From: Enoplolaimus lenunculus
Lineage: Eukaryota; Nematoda; Enoplea; Enoplida; Thoracostomopsidae
Direction: 5' to 3'
NCBI GenBank assembly: GCA_030248215.1
Contig: JASANG010004099.1
Span: forward strand, 1 to 64,000
DNA: 64,000 bases
Shown here: piece by piece, positions 42,988 through 54,302 of the stretch
Layout: each line of letters starts with the position of its first letter
Position numbering within the stretch: position 1 is the stretch's first letter
Made by a program: the position numbers and the translations under genes
Notes under the pieces: model-generated
What the model was told of the DNA's origin: nothing
Database searches by the model: none
What the model saw: the letters and a program-made list of their open reading frames with translations, nothing else

Positions 42988-43780
42988 AGCCCCCCCCCCC
43001 CCCCACAACCCACACCAACAACCAAACAACAAACAAATACACATATACAACACAACCAACAACAACAACACAAACACAACAAACAACAATAGTTAATATT
43101 AATTATGTTTATTACACCCCATCTTATTAAAAAAATATATATTCTCAAAATTTTTATTTTATTTAATATAAATTTTAATAAATTTTTTTTTAATAATCAA
43201 CAAACCCACAAAAACAACACAAAACACAATCAACCAACCAACAACATTTTCTACCAAAAAATTTTTATTTTTTATTAAAATTTTTTTTTTTTTAATTTTT
43301 TTTTTTTAAATTTTTTATTTTAGTTTAATATTTTTATTTTTTGTTTTAAATAATTTATAATATATTATATGATTTAAATATTAAATAATAATTTTTTAAA
43401 ATATTTTTTTATTTTTTTTTTTATTATTTTTTATAATTTTTTTTTTTTTTATATTTTTTTTTTTTTTTTAAAAATTTTTTTTTATTTTTTTTTTTTATTT
43501 TAATTTTTTTTTTTTTTTATATTTTATTTTATATTATTTTTTTATTTTATATATGTATTTTAATTTTTTTTAAAAAAAACAATCACCAATTTTTTTGTAT
43601 GTTTTTGTTATATTTCAACCCCAACCACTTTTTTTTAAAATAGTTAGTGTTATTTAGTTTTTTTAAGAATAATTTTTTTTTTTTGGATTGTTTTTTTTTT
43701 TTTTTTAATTATATTTTTTTTTTTTTTTTTGAAATTAAACAAAAAACAAAAAAAAAAAACAAACAAAAAACACAAAAAAA
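42988..43780. repeat. Homopolymer-rich low-complexity block at a copy junction
   Basis: A run of about 14 C, then CAACAAACAA-type sequence, then several hundred bases of almost pure A and T homopolymers. It lies exactly where the inverted copy turns back to the forward copy. Nothing in it looks genic; it probably includes consensus noise. Confidence 0.8.
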
Positions 43781-44394
43781 AAAGGGGAGTCAAATTGACT
43801 CTTTGGAAATTGGCTTTTCTGCTACAAAATGAGTTAATGTCGACTTGTTAAAGTAAATTGACTCATTGAGTCGTGGTGGTGATTTACTTTGGTGATTTAA
43901 TTTTGACTAGTTTGTGTAGTCGGAAAAGCCTATTTCGGGAGAGTAATTTGTCACATTTTTTATTGTGTAGCTCCGTTGGTGAATTTGGTTGGTTTATAAG
44001 GCGCTGGCCTGCGGTGTGCATATTTTGATTTAAGAGAAAACAGATAAAACGTAAAATAAACCTTTATATATACATACATGCATACATATATATCAGTTTC
44101 GATTTAAATACTGCACCTATTCAGCATGTCTCTCAATGGGGTTAACAAAGAGTCTGCTTAACGTAGGTTTGCTTTCAACCCTGAATAACAGCCATATGGC
44201 TTAAGAACCTTGTCAAAAGAACGATCTTTTTTGGAATTGGCGAAACCTGAAAATTGATTGTTAGAAAAGCAAAACGCTATTCAAGCCTGAGCCAAAGCCT
44301 AAGGTTAAGCCTAATCATAAAACTAAGCAACGTTTTACAGCGTTTGTCAAAATGCTATTTTTTACCATATGAATATATTTGAGCAGGTCAGGAC

Positions 44395-44562
44395 CTAGCT
44401 AGCTCACCTTGATAGGATGGAGCCAAAAAATTTTTCAGGATAGGGCATTTAAGGGCTGTTAATGAGTTTACAAGCAAGGTTCAGAATTTTTAGAGGGGCC
44501 AAAATTTTTCCAGGGGGAGGGGGGGCTCAGCACCCCTCTGGCTTCCTCCTTGGGTACGGGCC
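44395..44562 (+). mobile_element. Family D hAT-like element, copy of 38900-39065
   Basis: CTAGCTAGCTCACCTTGATA through GGGGGCTCAGCACCCCTCTG; nearly identical to the first copy. Confidence 0.65.
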
Positions 44563-44847
44563 CGAGCGAGGTTTTGAAACCCAAAAATGGTTTGAATTTA
44601 TGAACCAATTTCCGCATTTACAATACTATGCGTCTTTGTTTTTTATGTGAGAGTTCAACCCTCCCCCCATCCTGAAATTACAGAAGAGAGGTATGTCAAA
44701 TTACACAACGTGCGTTTGCTACATGCTTTTGTACACAGAACGTATCCAGTGCCCCATTATTTCCAAAATGGACGTTTATCCACTCATGACGATGCTAAAG
44801 CACTGAATGACATAAATGAATTATACCATAAGCCATTATTATTATTA

Positions 44848-44878
<31 letters not shown>

Positions 44879-45228
44879 GATTATTATTATTATTATCTAC
44901 ATTTGATTCTCTGCGGCGTCGTAGGTGTGCTGGCAGCTCATCAGAAACGGCATAAAATATTTACAACTTTTGCAACCATTTCAGTACCGCAAAAGCCTAA
45001 AACCTCGGTGTCCAATGTTGCCTTTAATAGCGTTTGACAAATTTTGTCAACAAAGAAAAACTAATAATTATTATGTCAAAATGAACAAAATCAACCATAC
45101 GAAGCGAGTATGTAACCGTAAATTGTCAGTGTAGAGAGGGCAGGATGCTTATGAGGCGAAATTAGCACAAATTTGGATTCAGCTATCGAGATTATACACG
45201 TGTACCTAGTGAAAGCTTTGCCCATGTA

Positions 45229-45412
45229 AAGAACAGGCGCGAAACGTTTTTCTGTTGGATTAGTGAAGAGTAAGCTTAAGCTTTAGACTAGTTATTTTGT
45301 TTGGCTTAGGCTTAGGCTTAGGCTTACGCTTAGGAATATGCTCATTCTTACGCTTAGGCTTAGGCTTAGGCTTACGAATATGCTACTGTTCCGCTCCTGT
45401 TCTTTACATTGG
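45229..45412 (-). mobile_element. Family C element with TTAGGC units
   Basis: TGCCCATGTAAAGAACAGGC and CCTGTTCTTTACATTGGC; flanks GAAAGCTT and GAAACATT match at six of eight. Eroded copies lie at 39727-39866 and, inverted, near 40480-40590. Confidence 0.72.
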
Positions 45413-45646
45413 CTGAAACATTCATAACCAACCGTTTACCCAAAAATGGCTATTTTCACAACAAAAGCGGGATAAAGTCGAACATTTTTGTGTTGTGTCC
45501 TGGTAGTCGAGTTCTCACTGTCGTAACCTAAAGCCAACTGTATCTTAGCTCAAGTGTAGAACAATAATTTTATAGGCAAACTTGAATTCCGTGAACTTTG
45601 AAAAACTAGAGTTCAGTTCAAAACACTTGGTCAATAAATACAAATA

Positions 45647-45834
45647 CACTACAAAAGATGGTGAATCGAATTGACTCTCTCCGAAATAGGATTTTCCTGA
45701 CTACACAAAATGAGTCAAATTCGACTGACTTAGTCGCACGTTTGACTCTGGCAGAGTCGAATTTTGACTCAGTTTGTGTAGTAGAAAACGCCTACTTCGG
45801 AGAGAGTCAATTTGACTCACTATTTTTTGCAGTG
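45647..45834. mobile_element. Family B MITE
   Basis: CACTACAAAAGATGGTGAA to CTCACTATTTTTTGCAGTG with TA on both sides; the central palindrome is shortened. Confidence 0.8.
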
Positions 45835-46015
45835 TAGGGTTAAAACTATTAAAACTGATGATTATCGCTTGTTGGCAAAATAGTCTGAGTTCAAAAACTT
45901 TGCTTGTCAACTTGCTCAGAGTCAAAATTTGAAGCCAAGTAGAAAAAGTAGGCTTGTATTTGTAAGATACGTCAGTACCATTGCCAAGATATCCCCACGT
46001 TGAAACTGGAAATAG

Positions 46016-46818
46016 ACAGCGTTGTTTTTAGGCAATGTTTCGTATTAACTAACTCGTGCCATATTGCTGGATCTCAAAACTGGCATACAGACATAGAACA
46101 AATCAAATGTAAAAAATTCGCCTAGATTTCTAACCCCATAACTTTTTCGAACACTAAAATGCGTATCGCTATTAGTAGCGACCGGGGCAACACACATTTA
46201 AGCATACGGGTCTTAGAAGCAAAGACTAGCTTTATCATCATCATCATAACTCTATATAAATATAAGTCTTTTTTCGCGTGATACCTAAATCATTGACCTT
46301 TTTACTTAAAATGCGAGTGATCAGCAATTATTGCTATACTAAAATACCATAAAATAGGTTACGGGTTTTTTTGTTGCTCGGTATAATTTTTTGTCAAAAT
46401 CACGCAACACTAATAAATCATAGAATATATATATTGCAAAGACACAAAACCGACGTTATTTAGGTTCGGGCAAATTAAGTAGGTTCAACCATAATTGAAG
46501 CCATTCAGGGTTTGAGAGCATAACCTTTATAGAAAGCTTAGCCACGTGTGCCAGTATGCCTACGCAGACGTGGGACCGGTTTTACGTGAACACGCCTCAG
46601 GTACGTAGGTCTCACGTATTGTTTTGAAAATAGGTGGTAAAAGTGTATTTGGCATGATAAAATTTTTTAACATACATGTAAAAAGTACATATAGTTCATT
46701 TAAATTTTTAGGCTTCAAAATCCATTAAAGCAATCTTAACCGATTTCTCGTTTTAAGATGGTTTCAAAATTGTTAATGATAAATTAATAGGTCTCTATAC
46801 CAAATGGTTAATTATGTA
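46016..46818. other. No gene recognised
   Basis: Unique-looking AT-rich sequence after the triplication; a short TCATCA microsatellite lies at 46230. No exon found. Confidence 0.3.
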
Positions 46819-47004
46819 CACGGCAAAAAATAGTGTGTCAAATTGACTGTCTCCGAAATAGACTCTACGGGCTACATAAACAGTGTCATATTCGACTCCG
46901 CCTGAATCAAACGTGCGATTCAGTGAGTCGAATTCGGCTCAATTTGTGTAGTCCCGAAACGCCTACTTTGAACAGAGTCAATCTGACTCACTATTTTCGC
47001 AGTG
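46819..47004. mobile_element. Family B MITE
   Basis: CACGGCAAAAAATAGTGTG to CTCACTATTTTCGCAGTG; shortened centre. Confidence 0.72.
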
Positions 47005-47134
47005 TGATTCAAATTTGCTCAAATCTACAAGGTTCGGTGTTTTCACACCTCAAAACCATTGGCATGCGGCGCTATCCACATCACCTATAATGCCAACAAA
47101 TTTCGTCAAATGACAAAACGAATGTAGTCTATGC

Positions 47135-47347
47135 ATGGACTTCTCTGATCCTGCAACGAGTCCATTTAGCGGATTCTATAGTGGGATTTATACACTTGGT
47201 ACTAACCTTTTCCATGCAACTTGTATTCGCTCACAAGGTTCTTATCAAAATTTTCTGTGCAATTCTTTTTGGGAAACGTTTACGTCAGTTATCGGATTAA
47301 TTTTAACTTCAATTTCAGATTTTAGATGTTTCCTACTTAATTCATAA
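47135..47347 (+). other. Open frame of 70 codons, not recognised
   Basis: ATG at 47135 to TAA at 47345. It reads MDFSDPATSPFSGFYSGIYT and ends SDFRCFLLNS. Length and composition are within chance for this window and no splice partner was found; listed because it overlaps no known repeat. Confidence 0.12.
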
Positions 47348-47367
47348 TATAGACTTTCGTATCACAG

Positions 47368-47566
47368 GCCTGTAGCCAGCTCACCTTGCTAACAAGGGCT
47401 AAAACGATTTGTTAAGGGGCATACAAGGTTTTTCAATGGCTTACAAGCAGGGTTGAAAGTTTTCTAGGGATGGCCAATCTTGTACTGCCCACCAACCGGC
47501 ACATTTAGGACCGCGTTGTAAAGGTTTTATGTGACCTCACCCGGTAGACGTTTCTGAATCCGTCAC
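47368..47566 (+). mobile_element. Family D hAT-like element
   Basis: CAGGCCTGTAGCCAGCTCACC at the left; right end ACGTTTCTGAATCCGTCACTG. The left end is the clearest view of the family's CAGG terminus. Confidence 0.62.
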
Positions 47567-48249
47567 TGCTTAAAAACAATTATTTTCCTGACAATTTCAC
47601 GCTGTCTTTAAATTGGCAAATAATTAATTCCAAAACGTTTTGACTGTTATACAAATTGATACCTAATATTACCAAAAATAATTTGGCCAAAAAGTTCGTC
47701 TATAACTCAGTTTTCAAATTCTGAAACGCAAAGTGAACGCGCCGATAACGTCAAACTAAAATTCTAAATACAAGCCCGAAACCAGATCAACTTACTAGGT
47801 AGGGGCTTAAACAATTGTAAGACGCGCATACGATAGAAAGAACAACCTGAATACAAGCGGGGCTGAAACTTTTCTGGGGGGATTGTATTCAGTTGTTACA
47901 CTACCGGGTTTTGGTGATAAAAAGTGCAACTAAAGCACAAGTAACGAAACCAGTATGCAAAAGCTGTTCTCGCAATTTTTAATTTGCTTAATTGACTGTG
48001 GCACCGTTTTTGGCACCAACAAACCGATCAAAGCGGTGTATTATGCGAACTAAATTATTTTGCCAGATATATATAATATTACATAAATATATATATCTAT
48101 ATATACATATATATGTACATATATAAATTGCAAGCTAAGCACAAATATTTTTTGAGTGGATATAAAAGGTTGTCAATCCCGACTATATACTTGTCAATGC
48201 TGAACCAAATGTTGTGTAGCGGACAAAATATATGTGTCAGGGTGTAAAA
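47567..48249. other. No gene; TA-rich microsatellite
   Basis: 48065-48127 is an irregular ATATAT/ACATATAT microsatellite. A faint family D-like text (CCCGAAACCAGATCAACTTA) is at 47775. Otherwise nothing. Confidence 0.35.
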
Positions 48250-48590
48250 GGATCGAAAAATAGCCCAAACGAAAACGGTAACGGATAGTGATTAAAATAT
48301 CGGAAACGGTAAACTGATATTAAAATATCAACGGTTCAAAAATGTTATTTTTCTGCCAACACAATTGAGGCGTGCATCGGTCTTTCAAACATTTAAAAAA
48401 TAACAGATGCGTAGCAAATTTTAAGATTTCATATCCAAAAAGTGTCGCATATTTGTGATGAAAAATTGCGAGATATATACGTGATTTATAACTAATTTTG
48501 AACGATACTGACCAGATATAGCGTCTTAATTTGAACGGATAGCAGTTTTTGCCAGATAATAAATAGGAACTGAAATCCGGTCGCTTCTGG
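48250..48590 (+). repeat. Family I dispersed repeat
   Basis: CGAAAACGGTAACGGATAG, AATGTTATTTTTCTGCCAAC-ACAATTGAGGCGTGC and TAACAGATGCGTAGCAAATT follow the order of 18545-18920. Confidence 0.6.
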
Positions 48591-48689
48591 ACTTGGCTTA
48601 GTGGTCTCAACTACTCTTGTAATATTTGTGGGCGTGAGGTGTTTATGAAGCTTTCAGTTGAATAAGAAACCGATTCTCTTCCAAATTTA

Positions 48690-49361
48690 TGCGAGGTTCA
48701 CGTTATAACTGGGGCAGCTTGGAACACGTTTTGTCCAAGTTGATTCGGCGTCAACATAAAATAATGTGATCTGAATAGTGGTTATGTAGACAAAATGTGA
48801 ATGTCAGATGACATTGACTTACAAATCACTGGTATCAAGCGATCATTGCTTACATATAGCCATTTGTCATATGATACTATGAGACATTTACGCGAATATC
48901 ATATGATATTCCAAAATTCTAATACGTATCATATATTATGCAGAACAATGGAATTTGTGCTCGCTAAAAGTACAAAGTCAGATTATGCAGCATTAAATGA
49001 TTTCGAAAGTTAAATTAGCTTCTACGTTTCTGGTTCTCGCTCAATTTTCCCCAAAATATATTCCTAAAGTACAAATAATTCAAATTTCAAATATAAGTAT
49101 TATATGACTTTCTGTAGGGCAGTCAAGCTAGTTTACCACAAGTTTGCAGACATTATCAAACATATCATATGATACTCGCAGACAATACTTGGAATATCAT
49201 ATGACATTGCAGTACAAACAGTGGATGTCGCATCAGGATAGCAGACAATTCAAAGTTTTTTAATTTGATAGCGAATAAACGATATGACAAAATGTTACCA
49301 GCTATAGTCATAGGGACAAAATGTGTTCCAAACAAACCCAGTTAAAAATTTTCGCTACGCA
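48690..49361 (+). mobile_element. Family F element, older copy
   Basis: TGCGAGGTTCACGTTATAAC-TGGGGCAG start after TTA; right end CAGTTAAAAATTTTCGCTACGCA is decayed. Same length (about 670) and same series of TATCATATGATA palindromes as the young copies. Confidence 0.7.
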
Positions 49362-49744
49362 TCTGCTCTGGCGCAATCCTTCGGTGTGGGCAAATGTCAA
49401 CAAAATACACAAAAAATAAAACTTTTGGGAGACTGTGGTTGTAAGCAGATGACATTCATGTGAACGGACGTTGCTAGAAATGGTTTCAAAAATTTCCATG
49501 AGTATTTAATAAACAAACATACTTTGTAACTGCAGTACCAGCTTGTACAAAAACTTGTATATAGGACAACAGAAATTTGTTGAAAATCACTTACTGGGGT
49601 AAGACTAAACTCATAAATTCCTGAGTTGGACGGTTTTCGCTCAACTTTATATCAAAATTATTAAGAAAATAATCTTTACCTGCAACTTGAAACTTTGTAA
49701 ATGAAACAAATCCATAATAAATGCTTGTATTTATATCAAAATTT

Positions 49745-49977
49745 TGCTAATGTAAAGATCCAGGGCGGAACGTTTTTCCGTGGCACTAGAATAGAATACG
49801 CTTACGCTTTAGACTAATTTTTTATTGCTTGGCTTAGGCTTAGGCTTAGGTTTAGGCTTTGGAATAAACTCAGTCTTAGGCTTAGGCTTTGGAATGAACT
49901 CAGTCTTACGCTTAAACTTAGGCTTAGGCTTAGGCTAAGGAACAAACACTGTTCCGCCCGTGTTCTTTCCATTGGCC
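49745..49977 (-). mobile_element. Family C element with TTAGGC units
   Basis: TGCTAATGTAAAGATCCAGG and GTGTTCTTTCCATTGGCC. Flanks CAAAATTT and CAAAATTG match at seven of eight. About ten CTTAGG units in three blocks. Confidence 0.78.
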
Positions 49978-50633
49978 CAAAATTGTAATCTGTTAAAACC
50001 ATCGCCAGGGCAACAGCATTTGGTTTGTTTGGCTTGTTTTTGTGCCATCATAAAAATATTAAATGCCCTTGAAATGTAGAAAATTGTGAGAAACTAAATG
50101 TATTACTGAATAACGAGTTAATCGCCAAATTAACGGTTTTCAATACAACTCACATTTTTTTGCCTAAAACTGGTTTAACTGATTGCAAATTGCACTCAAA
50201 TTACCACTGCATTTATCATTTAAGTTAATTCTTCTCAAGTGTTTGCAAGCTCAATCACTGCATGCATCGGTAAATTATATATTTTATCTGTTTACAATGC
50301 GTTACGAGTTGTTTTGGTGTTGAAACCATGTTTTAACTAATAACTCAAAGTGCCTTAATAAATTTTTTCATCGGCAAAGTACCACATGATAACAAAGACT
50401 CGGTCAGAAACCACGGGAGGTTCAACACGCATCACTGGGCGTCAAACAGATACAAAACCCAGTATTGCAGTAATAAAATTGCGTTTGGCTTCTCGTTCGC
50501 TTCGCTTGCAAAGTTTGTTCATTATTATATTTCGCACGGTTCCTATCATAGCGTTCTGGATCCGCAACTGAACAGACATCCCGTTTTGTCTACTGACCAT
50601 CTTCCATTATTAGCTGCCATTTCACAGCTTTAA
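49978..50633. other. No gene; possible hAT scrap
   Basis: 50558-50575 (TTCTGGATCCGCAACTG) resembles the right end of family L, but the left end was not found. Confidence 0.3.
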
Positions 50634-50885
50634 GCCATATTCACACGTGCAAGTTTTTGCTGCGAGAACTTGCAGCTGCAAATTGCACGTAGAACTTGCA
50701 TTTTTTTCATCAGCAAATAAGAAAACGGCTGCAATAAACTCAGTGAACTTGCACGGTTATTTTACACACGTAAACTAAATTCCTAGCTACGATTTTTAAT
50801 GAATTATTTGCAGCTGCAAGTTTTTCGAACAGGATTTTGGACAAAACTTGAAGGTGAAAGTTGCAGCTGCAAATTCTCGCAGCGG
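50634..50885. mobile_element. Family E MITE, right end eroded
   Basis: TTAA then AGCCATATTCACACGTGCAAG; internal TTTGCAGCTGCAAGTTTTTC. Right end stops at CTCGCAGCGGCTTTACAC. Confidence 0.68.
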
Positions 50886-51184
50886 CTTTACACAGATTTT
50901 TGCTAATATAAACGCCAATTGGTTCAAATTCTGCACTCAAACGTTTTTATGTTACGTTTCCTAACGAAAATTGCATCAACTGTGGCGGTAGCCAGCCAGC
51001 ATTTGTGCCAGACTTGAAACCAAAAAATATACAATTTTTGGTCAAAAAACTGGGTTTCGTTATTTGGTATGCCCAGCTTCATCAATGATTGGTCATGGAA
51101 CCACCCAAATTAATAGTTCATTAATATCAATCTTTCTCCGAACATTTTTGTTGACTGCAATGTCTGTTAATGTTTCTGGATTAA

Positions 51185-51447
51185 CCCTTTCTCACATGAA
51201 TATTTTCAAGTCCATATGAGATGTATTTTCAAGGTCAGATTGGAACCCCAATCTCACGGGAGAGAAGCGTTTACGATGACCACTGAGCTATAAGAGCTTG
51301 ACGCCCGAGCTCGAGTAGGCTCTCACGTCTTGTGGAGATTTTGCACTGCGCATATATGTTATAATTGTTAAACACTGCTCACAGTGCGTGTATTGCTCGT
51401 ACATTATTGTATTTAGTTGCTCATAGTATACTCTGTGAGTGAAAGGG
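51185..51447 (-). mobile_element. Family Q element with TTAA flanks and tRNA-like promoter
   Basis: TTAA at 51181-51184 and 51448-51451; ends CCCTTTCTCAC and GTGAGTGAAAGGG. The tRNA-like A box (read on minus: CTCTTATAGCTCAGTGGTCA) is intact; the B-box side is more diverged. Best-preserved copy of the family's ends. Confidence 0.72.
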
Positions 51448-51632
51448 TTAATGAAGGTTATACAGACTGTCTGAGTGTCTGTTACATACTTGAAAAGTCT
51501 AGGAATTTTTTCTGCTTTGGTCTGTCCTGAAACGCTAAGGGATACAGACTTCTGCTGACTGTAACTCAAAATAAGACCTCTCTTACTCGGGTCAGTACAG
51601 TAGGTGCTTGTAAAAGCATGTTACGCAAGTTT

Positions 51633-51757
51633 CACAATATGCGTACGCCGAGTGACTTTGCAGGGGGCAGTGTGCTGCGCACTGAAGCATGAAAATCTTC
51701 TCAGTGCACTGCACACTGCCCCCTCAAAAGTCACATGGTGTGCGCATGATATTGTGG
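51633..51757. other. Long near-perfect hairpin (family N)
   Basis: Arms TCACAATATGCG ... GGGGGCAGTGTGCTGCGCACTG and CAGTGCACTGCACACTGCCCC ... CGCATGATATTGTGG pair over about 55 bases around a loop near 51690. It could be a fold-back transposon or, much less surely, a structured RNA. Confidence 0.6.
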
Positions 51758-51980
51758 GATTTGCTTTGCGTTGAACGCGTTCTGTAAGCATATAATTGAA
51801 ATTAAATCGCTAGGCGAATTTTGAATTTCTAGAAGTGGTTCAAAGAAATTTCAAAATGTCATCGCTTAAGTACCAAGTGCTTGACCAGAACCTCAACAGG
51901 GCAACTTCAGAAACAAAAACCGTTCTTGGTTAAGAATTGAAAAAATCGGCAAAATATCACAAAATAAATGCACCCACTCA

Positions 51981-52930
51981 TGCGGGGTTCACGTTACTAC
52001 TTGTGCATTTGGTACCTATTTTTTCACCTTACCCATACTTGGTGACAAGTATTTTCACGATACCCATATGGGTAAGTATTAGTACTACATAGCTAGTGGT
52101 ACTTTCGGTCGAGCTACCCATATGGATAGCTCTAAAATTTTGATTACACCCCGTATGGATTGCGGTTTTGTCCGCAAGATACCCATATGGGTTTCATTTT
52201 AACAGTGGCTACAGAAATTTTTTAAAATGTTTGTTTTGTCGTGTTATTTTGCTTGTTTGGATAGCTAGTATTTGTGCTTTTAAACTTTGTGTAGGGTGGG
52301 TCCACATTTCTGGTAGATGTTTTATTTCCATAAATAAATATCGGATTAATCACTCGAGTAGGTCCCAATGGTTCCTGGTGTTGTTTTAAGTTAGGACTGC
52401 TTATCAATAACGAGTTGTATATAATTTGTTGAAAATCGGGGCACACAAGCATGTGAGACTTGCTTGTCCGTTATGAGCGCATGCAATGTAGTGCAGCGCG
52501 GAAATATCCCATAATTTGTTTATACGGAATGTTTAAAGTATAGGCAGCCTTTACCTGCACAATATGCCTGCGAAATCCCCTAAAACAGGCGTATTTTACC
52601 AGGACCTTAACATAATACAAAAGCAGTATTAATCCTTAAAATTTGCTTGTAACAGCAAGAAGAACACTAGATTTGTCTTTTACGTTTTTATCGTTTAATA
52701 TTTTCACAAAAAATAACTAATAATTTGCTATCCATATGTGTTGGTGCAAAAGACCTAAGAAACCCATATGGGTAGCAAAACAGCGGTTAGCAATCCATAG
52801 CTACAGCTGATACTTACCCATATGGATAAGTAGAAGCTAGCTAGCTATACGCATGGATTGTATTTATCACCTGCTATGGGTTGGTGAAAAAACAGGTACC
52901 AAACGCACAAATGGTTACGTGAATCCCGCA
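51981..52930 (+). mobile_element. Family G element with about 48-bp inverted ends
   Basis: Flanked by TCA (51978-51980, 52931-52933). Left end TGCGGGGTTCACGTTACTAC-TTGTGCATTTGGTACC, right end its near complement. The interior repeats ACCCATATGGGTA palindromes at least five times. No transposase. Its outer 14 bases match family F, so both probably use the same mover. Confidence 0.75.
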
Positions 52931-53094
52931 TCAGTTAAATTTGAAATTTTTTTCGAAAACTCATAAAGTTCAATTTACAAATACGCAACTAAATTAAAAC
53001 AGCAGCAGCAAAATGGAACATTAGAATTAAAATTTTAAAACAAGTTTTTATTTAAAACATCGTTAAATTTATCACTTTTGACAGTAGTATATAT

Positions 53095-53530
53095 ATAAAT
53101 TGGAAATTTCATTTTCCACAGGGCGGGCGCAAAGTAAAGTGGACTATGCATACCGGAAACGGAAAAAAGATAATGAAGTAGAAAAGGTTCAAAGGTGTTT
53201 TATTTTTCTGCGAGCACAATTGAAGCGTGCAAATATTCACGGCCGAGCATTCTATAATTTTCAATTAATAAATAGCGGATGCACCGAAGTTTTTAAGATT
53301 TTTGAAGAATTTTATATTTTTTATTTCATTTCGAACAATTGCAGCATCTCTGTGATGAAACGCCAGATATAAACATGATTTATAACTAATTTTTATTATA
53401 AAAATAGCCTAATTTCCGTCATTCCTGCACCGGAAACAGAAACAGACACCGATTTTTACCAGACAGGGAACCGGAACCGGACACCGATTTTTACCGGACA
53501 CGGAAACGGAAACGAATATCCTGTTACACT
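53095..53530 (+). repeat. Family I dispersed repeat
   Basis: TACCGGAAACGGAAAAAAGA, CAATTGAAGCGTGCAAATAT and a doubled closing ACACCGATTTTTACCGG. A 90-codon chance frame runs through it. Confidence 0.6.
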
Positions 53531-53996
53531 CTGTTAACAACACATTGCAGAGTTAATTAAATAACGTTCATTACACAAAATCTATACACATCGTTATACT
53601 GATTCTGGACTCTGGGTACAAAATACGCTCTCATTTGGGAGCGCATAAAAGCAAAACCAACAGCAGGTCATACAGATCTGACGCGTATACAAGGGGAAAA
53701 TAGAACAAACACATCTCTCGAAGAAACATGGAAGACTGCAAAAACACTTTTTACCAAAGTTCAGGATATCGTTCGCATCTCTGGGTCGAAAATTTTTTTA
53801 CATTTAATTTTACACTCGTGACCTGAAATCCTGGCTACGACCCTACTTTAGCCAACTGAACATACTTAATGGGACAGGTAAAAAATTTAAGAAGAACTGT
53901 GGGTGAATATTGCTTTAGTAGCATAGCTAAAGCTTTTCTGTGAAATGACCTTGTTCAGTGGTCCCTTAACCATAGAATAAGAGACATATCGAAAGC
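53531..53996. other. No gene recognised
   Basis: No repeat family or coding exon identified. Confidence 0.3.
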
Positions 53997-54302
53997 GGCC
54001 CAGAACAGGGCCGGAATAGCAGTATAAGCACATTCCTAAGCCTAAGCCTAAGCCTAAGCCTAAGCCTAAGCCTAAGCCTAAGCCTAAGCCTAAGCCGAAG
54101 CCTAAGCCTAAGCCGAAGCCTAAGCCGAAGCCTAAGCCTAAGCCTAAGCCTAAGCCTAAGCCTAAGCCTAAGCCTAAGCCTAAGCCTAAGCCTAAGCCTA
54201 AGCCTAAGCCTAAGCCTAAGCCAAAAAATTTAGTCTAAAGCTTAAACTGACTCTATTCCAGCATCGTCGGAAAACGATCCGGCCCTGTTCTATACATGGA
54301 CC
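53997..54302 (+). mobile_element. Family C element with the longest TTAGGC array
   Basis: GGCCCAGAACAGGGCCGGA (a six-base ATGTAT deletion in the left end) and CCCTGTTCTATACATGGACC. Flanks TCGAAAGC and TCGAACGC match at seven of eight. The array at about 54034-54222 holds about 31 near-perfect CCTAAG units with a few AAGCCG variants. Confidence 0.85.

Larger units (their letters stand above)
43785..46015 (+). repeat. Locus copy 3, forward
   Basis: 43785-45235 matches 38250-39740 and continues past it to 46015, a continuation seen elsewhere only in the inverted copy (39930-40450). It is probably the true continuation of the locus. Its first 190 bases are eroded like the other junctions. Confidence 0.85.
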
